5,353 bases of DNA from JBEGQX01 sp041180805 (GTDB taxonomy: Bacteria; Planctomycetota; Planctomycetia; Gemmatales; Gemmataceae). The notes below the pieces were generated by a model. The model did not search any database, was not told where the DNA came from, and was given only the letters and a program-made list of their open reading frames with translations. The position numbers and the translations under genes were made by a program. Location: the NCBI GenBank assembly GCA_041180805.1, contig JBEGQX010000272.1, forward strand, positions 1 to 5,353. The letters are read 5' to 3'. Positions 1 to 5,353 of this stretch are shown one piece after another (position 1 is the stretch's first letter; each line of letters starts with the position of its first letter).

Positions 1-351
1 GCAAATAACGATGTCTGGTCCACCAAGGATGGTAAAAACTGGAAACTGGAAACCGATAAAGCATCTTGGAACCCGCGACTTTGGTTTTCATCGGCTGTGT
101 ACAGGGACCGTATCTGGGTAATGGGGGGCTGGTCTAATAATCCTTCCAAAAATTGGGGCGACATCTGGCATTCCAAGGATGGCAAAAACTGGGAACAGTT
201 CCAATCCAAAACTTGCTGGAAGGAAAGGCACGAGCATTCCTCATTTGTGTTCCAGGATAAAATTTGGATCGCAGGAGGCCACGCCCAGCCACTATCCAAC
301 GAAACCTGGTCCCTCTTCCTTCCCAAGGATTACTTTGCCAACAAGCCATAA
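1..351 (+). CDS. Kelch-repeat beta-propeller protein, C-terminal part (5' end outside window)
   Basis: The reading frame is open from the first base and ends at TAA 349-351, giving the last 116 residues of a longer protein. Two full Kelch-like units are visible with an exact 50-residue period. Each has a D-[VI]-W strand (W6, W56), a KDGKNW turn (residues 9-14 and 59-64), a W/R pair (W23/R26, W73/R76), a conserved Ser (S30, S80) and an IW-V/I-x-GG strand (GG at 42-43 and 92-93). The tail ends with NETWSL, which probably supplies the closing strand of the propeller. Kelch propellers are binding scaffolds or, in galactose-oxidase relatives, catalytic; no copper-ligand set can be judged from this fragment. 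A GTG at 97 is only an internal codon, because the repeat pattern runs unbroken through it. The gene converges on the YkuD gene, with 3 bases between the two stop codons. The fold call is firm; function and localisation are unknown. Confidence 0.85.
   Translation, partial: ANNDVWSTKDGKNWKLETDKASWNPRLWFSSAVYRDRIWVMGGWSNNPSKNWGDIWHSKDGKNWEQFQSKTCWKERHEHSSFVFQDKIWIAGGHAQPLSNETWSLFLPKDYFANKP
10..309 (+). repeat. Two tandem 150-bp Kelch-unit repeats
   Basis: The coding sequence contains two consecutive 50-codon units, about 10-159 and 160-309. The best-conserved block is 20 bases long (23-42 and 173-192) with a single mismatch, and encodes KDGKNW with its flanks. Elsewhere the units keep the key Trp, Arg, Ser and Gly-Gly positions at protein level but have diverged at DNA level. 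This is internal protein repetition from propeller-blade duplication, not a mobile or regulatory repeat. Confidence 0.75.
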
Positions 352-354
352 ACC

Positions 355-1041
355 TTATCTTTGCCCCACTGTCTGAATCAGAATATGGGGTTGTTGGGCC
401 TTATCCATCCATGCCAGTAATTCAGCAAGATTCTTTTCCGCCAAGGCCACGCAACCTGCAGTCGGTTTGTCGCTTCCTGGCCAGATGTGCAGAAAAATGG
501 CGCTACCTTTACCTGCCTTCACCGGGTTGGTGTTGTACTCAATCACAGCACCAAGCTTGTAAAGAATGTCCTTGCGCTTCATGAACTCAAACGACTTTGC
601 CCGTGTGGGTGCTTTCACCCAACGGTTGTAATCAGGCGAATTGGGATCATCGATCCAAAGATCATCCTCCTGAACTTGCCGGTATTTCAATTTTGTGTCC
701 AAGGTTTTGGCATAACCAAATGCCAGGCCAATGGGGTACAAACCTGAAGGGGTATTTCCATCGCCCTCTTTCTTGATGGCAGGGCCGACGATGCCATTTC
801 TACCAACCACTGCCGGCCAGGAATTACCAACCTTGCGCCAACTTTCAGTATCTCTGACAAATCGACTAACTTCACCTTGTATGGATTTTGCCTTGGGCGT
901 TTTCATAAATAATAATTGCTTGCATTCTGATGGTATCGGAATGTCTTTCGGAAAATCTGGGGATGAATCCGCAAGCAAGCAAGGTGGCACATTAAGCACC
1001 AACAATAAGAATCCGAGTTTACAAGCACTGGAGTTCATCAT
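355..1041 (-). CDS. Exported L,D-transpeptidase-like protein, YkuD family
   Basis: The predicted protein has 228 residues. Residues 1-24 look like a Sec signal peptide: a short polar start, a hydrophobic core FLLLVLNV, and a likely cut after LLA. The rest resembles the YkuD domain of the ErfK/YbiS-related group. Seen are the G-R-N-G segment at 80-83, KEGDGNTPSGLYPI (91-104), DDPNSPDYN (131-139), and the active-site block with H185 (FLHIW) followed by PTAGC with the presumed nucleophile C197. Classic L,D-transpeptidases have SHGC before the conserved Arg or Asn; here it reads TAGCVAL, as in a divergent subgroup. The family forms 3-3 peptidoglycan cross-links or attaches proteins to peptidoglycan in the periplasm; activity here is inferred. 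The start overlaps the stop of the upstream phosphatase gene (ATGA at 1041-1038). A second ATG follows directly (1038-1036) and lies 6 bases from a GGGA element, so the true start may be one codon later. The stop lies 3 bases from the convergent Kelch gene stop. Confidence 0.85.
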   Translation of the reverse strand: MMNSSACKLGFLLLVLNVPPCLLADSSPDFPKDIPIPSECKQLLFMKTPKAKSIQGEVSRFVRDTESWRKVGNSWPAVVGRNGIVGPAIKKEGDGNTPSGLYPIGLAFGYAKTLDTKLKYRQVQEDDLWIDDPNSPDYNRWVKAPTRAKSFEFMKRKDILYKLGAVIEYNTNPVKAGKGSAIFLHIWPGSDKPTAGCVALAEKNLAELLAWMDKAQQPHILIQTVGQR

Positions 1042-2906
1042 TTTTCCCGATCCATTTGATCAAAAAGCCGGCCTTCGTGGTCAAAAGCCTTTAGGTTCAG
1101 GTGATTACCCTGGATAGATATTTGGGTAAAGTGATAATCGGAACGAACCTCCGCCTTGAACCATGTCGGGGTGGGGGCAAAATTTTCCAATGAGCCGCCA
1201 CCTCCACCACTGGTTACATAGATAACCCCGTTCTTACGATCCACTTTTCCAGACCGTAATGGCAGGGTGCGTTCATAAACATGCACATGGCCATTGAAGC
1301 AAATGTCGACACCGTATTTCTCGTAAAGTGGCACCAAAAAGCGAACATTCTTGTCACCCAGATTGGATGGCCCCACCCAAGTATCACCGTAATCATTGTC
1401 ATCGGATGAATAGGCCGGGTGATGGTGGTAGGTGAATTTCCAAGTTGCCTTCGAGGCGGCAAGCTCTTTGTTCAACCATTCATACTGTTCCGACCCGGGC
1501 GCGAGAGGCTTGTTGCTATCAATCACAAAGAAATCCGCATTGCCGTAACTGTACTTGTAGAAATATTCCGGCTTGGGCAGGGAAAAGTATTGATAGTAAT
1601 GGGCATGGTTTTTTTCATGATTACCAATGGTGGGGAAAACGGGAACCCTGCAAAGCAATTCCATGGATGGCTTAAAAAGCTCGTCCACCCATTCTTTTTT
1701 ATCCGGGCCGTTATCCACCACATCCCCCACATGCATGAGAAAATGTGGGCGCCGTTCCCAGATCAACTTCATGACTTTGCCAGTCATCCGGGGGTTCTTC
1801 TGGGTATCACCAATCACGCAAAATGCAAAAGGCGTGTCGGATGGCACTGCGGTCTGGCAGGTAAGCACCCCGGATTGCATGACCCCGCCGGCCTTTGTCT
1901 TGCATTCCACCTGATAGAAATATTTGGTATTAGGCTGAAGATTGCTCAGGGTGATCTCTTGGATGGTTTTTACATCCGCAGACTCAGCTTTCTCGGTCAA
2001 TGGAAGGCTTGTGCCATAACGAACCAATCCGGAAACCAGTTCGGATGCCTCCCAACAAATGGTGATGGAGTTTTGTGTTGGGAACTGCAAATACGGGGCA
2101 ATCACAAAGGAACACGGCAGGGCAATGGGTTCCAGTTTTGCAAGGGCAGAATCTTTGTCAAAAAGTCCCGCGGCCTGATCTGGAGTTATAACTGTCTGGA
2201 AAAGTTGAATTTCCCGAATGGCACCAACCAAACCATGGTCTTCATCATCATCGCGATAGCGACCAACCATGAAGGGGGCTGCGGTCGCATAATTGATCGG
2301 ACCGGATTGTTCCTTTCCCTCGGCTTCCAAAACGCCATTCACATACAACCTCATCAGCTTGCCATCATAACTGGCAGCCAGATGATACCACTTTCCCTTG
2401 GTAAAGGAAGTTTTGGAACGAAGGTTGGAAATCTTTCCATCGCCATCATCCGCACCCATGGAACTTAAGGAAAAGCTGAACTTTTCCTGATCGTAGCCAA
2501 GAAGCCAACCTTTCTCGAAGTTGCCGTTATCCTGCATGCAACCAATAATGCCACCAAAGGTATGGCCCTGATCCAGTCTCACCCAGGCTGCCAGTGAGAA
2601 ATCTTTTCTGGGCATGCCAGCATCAGCTCCGCTGGCTTGGTCGCGAATGACAAATCCATCGGTTCCATGAAATTCATGAAAAGCTATTTCCCCCTGGTTC
2701 TTAAGGACAGGGGTACCAATCTGTTTGGCAGAAAACCTGCCGGCCTTGTCTGCAAGCCTGAGGCTACTTATGCCCTTGGCATCCATAATCCATTGGTTGG
2801 AAGGTTTCAAGTTTCCAGTTTGCGCGAATACCAAATCGCTTAAAGACACAATCACAGTTGCAGCCAAAGCCAGGGTAACAACCAACGCAAGCAGCATCTT
2901 GTTCAT
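1038..2906 (-). CDS. Secreted LamG-like / purple-acid-phosphatase-like metallophosphoesterase
   Basis: The predicted protein has 622 residues. Residues 1-28 form a signal peptide with a long hydrophobic core and a VFA/Q cleavage site, so it is exported. Residues about 75-250 match a LamG/concanavalin-like jelly roll: FSLAAWVRLD, GKWYHLAASYDG, LYVNGVL, then VGAIREIQLF. Residues about 264-353 resemble the fibronectin-like N-terminal domain of purple acid phosphatases (NSITICWEAS, VRYGTS, LSNLQPNTKYFYQV). Residues about 360-545 are a calcineurin-type phosphoesterase with GDT (D367), GDVVDN (D395), GNHE (N429, H430), YHHHP (H494-H496) and GHVHVYER (H540, H542); a short PAP-type C-terminal region follows. 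All five metal-binding blocks are present, but the tyrosine of the PAP GDxxY motif is replaced by Asp. It probably hydrolyses phosphate mono- or diesters outside the cytoplasm; the LamG domain may bind glycan. The start at 2906 was chosen for its adjacent signal peptide and AGAAAGG ribosome site; the in-frame extension to 3047 would bury the signal peptide. The stop overlaps the YkuD start. Confidence 0.9.
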   Translation of the reverse strand: MNKMLLALVVTLALAATVIVSLSDLVFAQTGNLKPSNQWIMDAKGISSLRLADKAGRFSAKQIGTPVLKNQGEIAFHEFHGTDGFVIRDQASGADAGMPRKDFSLAAWVRLDQGHTFGGIIGCMQDNGNFEKGWLLGYDQEKFSFSLSSMGADDGDGKISNLRSKTSFTKGKWYHLAASYDGKLMRLYVNGVLEAEGKEQSGPINYATAAPFMVGRYRDDDEDHGLVGAIREIQLFQTVITPDQAAGLFDKDSALAKLEPIALPCSFVIAPYLQFPTQNSITICWEASELVSGLVRYGTSLPLTEKAESADVKTIQEITLSNLQPNTKYFYQVECKTKAGGVMQSGVLTCQTAVPSDTPFAFCVIGDTQKNPRMTGKVMKLIWERRPHFLMHVGDVVDNGPDKKEWVDELFKPSMELLCRVPVFPTIGNHEKNHAHYYQYFSLPKPEYFYKYSYGNADFFVIDSNKPLAPGSEQYEWLNKELAASKATWKFTYHHHPAYSSDDNDYGDTWVGPSNLGDKNVRFLVPLYEKYGVDICFNGHVHVYERTLPLRSGKVDRKNGVIYVTSGGGGGSLENFAPTPTWFKAEVRSDYHFTQISIQGNHLNLKAFDHEGRLFDQMDREK

Positions 2907-3000
2907 TGATGGCCTTTCTAACAAACACCGTAAAAGTATTTGAGAATACCATGAAAAGGATTCTGGAAGTAACAAGAAGAACTGTTGAAAACTGGATGTT
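2907..3000 (-). other. 94-base gap between permease and phosphatase genes
   Basis: This is the only real spacing inside the four-gene minus-strand block, since the other two checked junctions overlap. It has no stop codon in the phosphatase frame. It holds the phosphatase ribosome site and a small perfect inverted repeat, GTATT-TGAG-AATAC (2936-2949). No convincing -35/-10 pair or U-tract terminator is visible, so a separate promoter for the two downstream genes is possible but not shown. Confidence 0.4.
2913..2919 (-). promoter_or_regulatory. Ribosome binding site of the phosphatase gene
   Basis: On the minus strand AGAAAGG lies 6 bases before the ATG at 2906-2904. It partly matches the Shine-Dalgarno consensus. 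With the signal peptide that begins at that ATG, it supports the 622-residue protein rather than a longer form starting inside the permease gene. Confidence 0.55.
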
Positions 3001-4047
3001 TTAAATCGGAGCTGGAATATCGCGTTGGGAAAAAATCCGACCTGCAATCAGATAGCCAAATCCACCCAACCCAAACAACACTAGTAGAAATGGAACATGA
3101 ACCAAAGGCTTGCCTGAGTTCCATTCCGCAAATGTCACCATCCATGGTTTACCCAGAATAAGCGGCTGAGGCTGATAGTAATAAAAAATCGTGAACGGTC
3201 GCAAAATGGAAAATGGCTCCCAGACCTGACCAATCACATTGGTAAGAAACATAATCAAAACAAGAAAGACACTGATACCCAAAACACGAAACCGAAACCT
3301 GCCAAAGGCCGAGATAGCCATGGTTACACCGGTAATGGAAAACAGCAGACTTGCCACCGCAAGCATGGCACCACCAAAATCCATGGGGCGAAGTTCAAGC
3401 TTGCCCTTTCCCGCCTCAATTTTAGGGGGAGATTTGCCCACCGAAATATCACGCACCTTGAATTGCAAACCTGCCACACCAAGTTCTATCTGCAAGGGCT
3501 TCATTGGTTGGATCATGTTGTCATAATCCTTGAGGGTCAGGGGTGCAACCAAAGTGCAACCGATGGCGCTTCCCAGCCATAAGCTTAAGCAAATGATCGG
3601 AATTGTGATCAAATCAACAATTAGGTGGGCAACAATCACAGCTCCCCTTCCAACAGGTTGGGAAAGGAGAAGCTCCATCGTTCCACGATCAATTTCCCCT
3701 GCCAGGGCACCGGCCGCCCTGCCTATCGCCCAAATGCACAGAATAGTCTGAACAAGAGGATGAATGTAGCCGACAGAAAACATATCCATGGCGTTGTTCA
3801 AATCCACGGAATCGCCACCGATGAAAGTTCTCATCAGTTTTCCAGGACCATCGAAAACCACTTTTTCCATGTCCGAAATATCGATTCCCGAATAACCCGC
3901 CATGCCATGGAAGAAAGGGGCAAGCTGCGCGATGATGCGCTCCATGATCTTTGCCCAGAAAACCTGAAAAAGGCAAAGCAGCGTGGTGGTTACGAACAGC
4001 ACCAGCCTAAGGTCACGCAAAATCTTGAAGACCAATGTTTTAGTCAC
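3001..4047 (-). CDS. ABC-2-type transporter permease
   Basis: The predicted protein has 348 residues with about six membrane segments: roughly 12-32, 95-115, 138-165, 226-248, 255-275 and 316-336. After the second segment comes GEIDRGTMELLLSQPVGR (117-134), the cytoplasmic signature of ABC-2/NosY-type permeases that contacts the ATPase. Two sizeable non-membrane stretches stand out: about 35-90 after the first helix, and about 168-225 after the third. The second is rich in charged and small residues. It should pair with the ATPase encoded just upstream to export or extract an unknown substrate. The start is GTG at 4047-4045, overlapping the ATPase stop as GTGA and preceded by GGAG with a 7-base spacer. 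An in-frame start at 4134 lies deep within the ATPase gene and is unlikely. The gene ends in TAA at 3001-3003. The family is confident; the substrate is not determinable. Confidence 0.88.
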   Translation of the reverse strand: MTKTLVFKILRDLRLVLFVTTTLLCLFQVFWAKIMERIIAQLAPFFHGMAGYSGIDISDMEKVVFDGPGKLMRTFIGGDSVDLNNAMDMFSVGYIHPLVQTILCIWAIGRAAGALAGEIDRGTMELLLSQPVGRGAVIVAHLIVDLITIPIICLSLWLGSAIGCTLVAPLTLKDYDNMIQPMKPLQIELGVAGLQFKVRDISVGKSPPKIEAGKGKLELRPMDFGGAMLAVASLLFSITGVTMAISAFGRFRFRVLGISVFLVLIMFLTNVIGQVWEPFSILRPFTIFYYYQPQPLILGKPWMVTFAEWNSGKPLVHVPFLLVLFGLGGFGYLIAGRIFSQRDIPAPI

Positions 4048-4913
4048 TGGGGTTCTCCATGGAATTTGCGATAAATCCCCTCGAGCCCCATCGGCTCCAC
4101 GCTGAAATCCTCTGGAGCAACTCTGGCGATCCACTCCATCAGATTCTCCAGGCTTCCCGAATATTCCAGATGCAAAAATCGTTCCCTTCGCCAGACAAGA
4201 TTCAATCCATCCAGTTCTGAAACGGGGCCATCCGAGGGAAGTTTTATCTTCACTTGCCGCCCTGTGCGTAAAGCATTCATCTTTTCAGAGAAAACCAGCT
4301 TTCCTTTTCGAATAACCCCAACACGATCACAAACAGCTTCAACTTCGCTCATCACATGGGATGAGAAAAAAACAGCCTGTCCACGCTTGCGAGCTTGCCG
4401 CACCTCATCCAGCAATATCTCGCGCATCGTGGGATCGAGAGTATTGGTTGGTTCATCCATGATAATAAGGTCTGCATAGGGATCCAGAACCAGAAGAAGT
4501 GCAACTTTTCTTTTCATTCCACTGGACATGGTTGCAAGCGGTGCATCGATATCGATATCAAAATGAGTTGCAATTTTTTGAAGGTCCGTCCTTACCGGGC
4601 GGCCCCTTAATCCGCTGAGGAAGTCCAGAAGTTGTCTACCAGTCATATTTTCGTAAAGGCGCAACTCACCCGGAAGATAGGCAATTTTTTTGCGCGCCCT
4701 GACACCATCGGTCCAGGAATCGTGCCCGGCAATGCTGGAACTTCCAGAGGTGGGTTTCAAGAAACCAAGAATCAATCTAAGAGCCGTGGACTTACCAGCA
4801 CCGTTTGGGCCAAGCAGGCCAAACACTTCACCCTGATCAATCCGCATATCCAAGGCATCCAGCGCGGTGAAATCACCGTAACGCTTGGTTAGGGCTTGGG
4901 TTTCAAGAAGCAT
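4044..4913 (-). CDS. ABC transporter ATP-binding protein
   Basis: The predicted protein has 289 residues. It is a single nucleotide-binding domain (about 1-210) plus a C-terminal extension (about 211-289) of the kind seen in ABC-2 exporter ATPases. Seen are Walker A GPNGAGKST (35-43, K41), Walker B LIIMDEPT (149-156, D153, E154), a D-loop-like NTLDP (157-161) and the H-loop histidine H186 in SSHVMSEVE. Two motifs deviate: the Q-loop reads YLPGEL (79-84) with no Gln, and the signature reads MSSGMKRK (129-136) instead of LSGGQ. Both variants occur in some exporter ATPases, so this is not proof of inactivity. It should hydrolyse ATP in the cytoplasm to drive the permease encoded directly downstream, which overlaps by 4 bases. 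The ATG at 4913-4911 is preferred; a TTG 12 bases upstream (4925) lacks a ribosome site, whereas the ATG has a weak TGGAA 8 bases ahead. It is the first gene of the minus-strand block, next to the AT-rich intergenic region. Confidence 0.92.
   Translation of the reverse strand: MLLETQALTKRYGDFTALDALDMRIDQGEVFGLLGPNGAGKSTALRLILGFLKPTSGSSSIAGHDSWTDGVRARKKIAYLPGELRLYENMTGRQLLDFLSGLRGRPVRTDLQKIATHFDIDIDAPLATMSSGMKRKVALLLVLDPYADLIIMDEPTNTLDPTMREILLDEVRQARKRGQAVFFSSHVMSEVEAVCDRVGVIRKGKLVFSEKMNALRTGRQVKIKLPSDGPVSELDGLNLVWRRERFLHLEYSGSLENLMEWIARVAPEDFSVEPMGLEGIYRKFHGEPQ
4055..4058 (-). promoter_or_regulatory. Ribosome binding site of the permease gene (supports GTG start)
   Basis: GGAG sits on the minus strand inside the last codons of the ATPase gene, 7 bases before the GTG start at 4047-4045. 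It is the best Shine-Dalgarno match in the window. Together with the GTGA overlap it points to translational coupling of the two transporter subunits. Confidence 0.65.
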
Positions 4914-4945
4914 CAGTAATTCCAATTAAAAGTTTCATAATAAAA

Positions 4946-4974
4946 ATTATAGGCGCTATAACCACAAAACTTAA
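4946..4974 (-). promoter_or_regulatory. Possible promoter for the ABC transporter genes
   Basis: On the minus strand a perfect TATAAT (4951-4946) lies 17 bases after TTAAGT (4974-4969), a weak -35 match at 3 of 6 positions. Transcription would begin near 4939, leaving a leader of about 26 bases before the ATG at 4913. The spacing and position are right, but TATAAT arises easily by chance in sequence this AT-rich. Confidence 0.35.
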
Positions 4975-5212
4975 ACCTAATTTTCACAAGAGTTTATGAT
5001 AAGCTATACTATAAATTATTATTTTAAATTTGGCCTGTTGTTAAAGCTCTTGGTGCTTACTAAATGTAGTTGTCTATGTTAAATTTTCGAACCAAATGCA
5101 AGTAGGAAATAGTCAACCGATGATATTTTATTGCTTGCCATTATAATTTATAAAAACCAATTGAAGATATTGAAGCGTATTTTACTGATAACTTTTGATT
5201 TTCCGAAAACTT

Positions 5213-5241
5213 TTGCAATAATGGATTACGATAGTTTTAAT
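5213..5241 (+). promoter_or_regulatory. Possible promoter for the zinc-ribbon gene
   Basis: TTGCAA (5213-5218, 4 of 6 against TTGACA) and TTTAAT (5236-5241, 5 of 6 against TATAAT) are separated by 17 bases. Initiation near 5248 would give a leader of only about 16 bases before the ATG at 5264. The AT-rich background makes chance matches likely. Confidence 0.3.
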
Positions 5242-5263
5242 TTGAAAAGGATTCGCCCCACCC

Positions 5264-5353
5264 ATGACCAAAGTCAAACTGAAAAAGGACGCAACTTGCC
5301 CTAATTGCATGGGAAGATTTAATCCCGAAGATGCATTATGGATTGCAGTTCAT
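5264..5353 (+). CDS. Hypothetical protein with N-terminal CxxC zinc-binding half-site (3' end outside window)
   Basis: The ATG at 5264 opens a frame that runs to the window edge, giving the first 30 residues. After a lysine-rich start (MTKVKLKKD) comes CPNC (C12, C15), then GRFNPEDALWIAVH. A CPxC pair followed by a short basic/aromatic stretch is typical of one half of a zinc ribbon; the partner cysteines would lie downstream. An in-frame TGA at 5243-5245 excludes a much longer start, and the next ATG (5309) falls after both cysteines. No Shine-Dalgarno sits at a usual distance: the nearest, AAAAGG, is 13 bases away across a C-rich stretch. It is divergent from the ABC transporter genes. The function is not recognisable from this fragment. 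It is probably a real gene because the frame begins just after the AT-rich spacer, where base composition returns towards coding values. Confidence 0.6.
   Translation, partial: MTKVKLKKDATCPNCMGRFNPEDALWIAVH

Larger units (their letters stand above)
4914..5263. other. AT-rich divergent intergenic region, no gene seen
   Basis: About 350 bases separate the ATPase gene (leftward) from the zinc-ribbon gene (rightward). A hand count over 4921-5260 gives about 94 G+C in 340 bases, near 28%, far below the genes on either side. I see no convincing gene, tRNA, hairpin terminator or array here. It contains promoter-like elements on both strands, an isolated TATAAT on the plus strand (5142-5147), and a TTGAAG direct repeat (5161-5166, 5170-5175). 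The most likely role is a divergent promoter region. Confidence 0.7.

Noticed and set aside
1419..2468. A 349-codon open frame on the plus strand, antisense to the phosphatase gene
   Set aside because: The opposite strand carries a protein with a signal peptide and a complete set of phosphoesterase motifs. The plus-strand translation shows no recognisable domain and its composition looks like a mirror of the real gene.
2907..3047. A 47-residue N-terminal extension of the phosphatase
   Set aside because: It would start inside the permease gene and place a clear signal peptide in the middle of the protein. The ATG at 2906 has its own ribosome site.
4048..4134. A 29-residue N-terminal extension of the permease
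   Set aside because: It lies within the ATPase coding region and reads as polar, unrelated sequence. The GTG at 4047 has GGAG at good spacing and the GTGA overlap.
4914..4925. TTG start giving a four-residue longer ATPase
   Set aside because: No ribosome site precedes it, and the ATG at 4913 begins exactly where ATPases of this type usually start.
4996..5082. A 28-codon plus-strand frame in the AT-rich region encoding a hydrophobic peptide
   Set aside because: The ribosome site is weak and badly spaced (AGAG, 4 bases from ATG), and hydrophobic codons are expected by chance in AT-rich DNA. A small toxin-like peptide cannot be excluded but there is no supporting structure.
5142..5147. Perfect TATAAT on the plus strand as a promoter -10
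   Set aside because: No acceptable -35 lies 16-18 bases upstream, and the surrounding sequence is so AT-rich that the hexamer is expected by chance.
4914..5263. CRISPR array, tRNA or insertion-sequence end in the intergenic region
   Set aside because: No regularly spaced repeat, cloverleaf-like sequence or terminal inverted repeat with target duplication was seen. The TTGAAG pair is only two copies of six bases.

Overview
This window looks like ordinary bacterial chromosome. The genes have roughly balanced base composition (about 50% GC in one 60-base stretch counted by hand). The gene content best fits a planctomycete or a similar bacterium with many secreted multidomain proteins: an exported LamG-like/purple-acid-phosphatase-like fusion, a secreted Kelch-type propeller, a YkuD-type L,D-transpeptidase, and a protein opening with a CxxC zinc-ribbon half-site. 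This assignment is an inference from domain style; there is no rRNA or other marker gene.

Layout. (1) Positions 1-351, + strand: the 3' end of a Kelch-repeat protein with an exact 50-residue repeat period. (2) Positions 355-4913, - strand: four genes in one direction, transcribed from right to left: an ABC transporter ATPase (4913-4044), an ABC-2-type permease (4047-3001), a secreted LamG / PAP-N-like / metallophosphoesterase protein (2906-1038) and a YkuD-family L,D-transpeptidase-like protein (1041-355). The ATPase/permease pair overlaps by GTGA and the phosphatase/YkuD pair by ATGA. A 94-base gap separates the two pairs, so this may be one operon or two back-to-back bicistronic units. (3) Positions 4914-5263: a very AT-rich region (about 28% GC by hand count) between divergent genes, with promoter-like sequences on both strands. 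(4) Positions 5264-5353, + strand: the first 30 codons of a gene whose product begins with a CxxC zinc-binding half-site.

How they may work together. The ATPase and permease form a typical two-gene exporter whose substrate cannot be read from the sequence. The phosphatase and the YkuD protein both carry export signals and are translationally coupled, which suggests a shared role at the cell envelope, perhaps in phosphate-ester hydrolysis and peptidoglycan cross-link chemistry. I do not see a clearly new defence, mobile or RNA-based system. The most notable points are the coupled phosphatase/YkuD pair, the missing PAP tyrosine ligand, the non-canonical ATPase motifs, and the sharp AT-rich divergent intergenic region.
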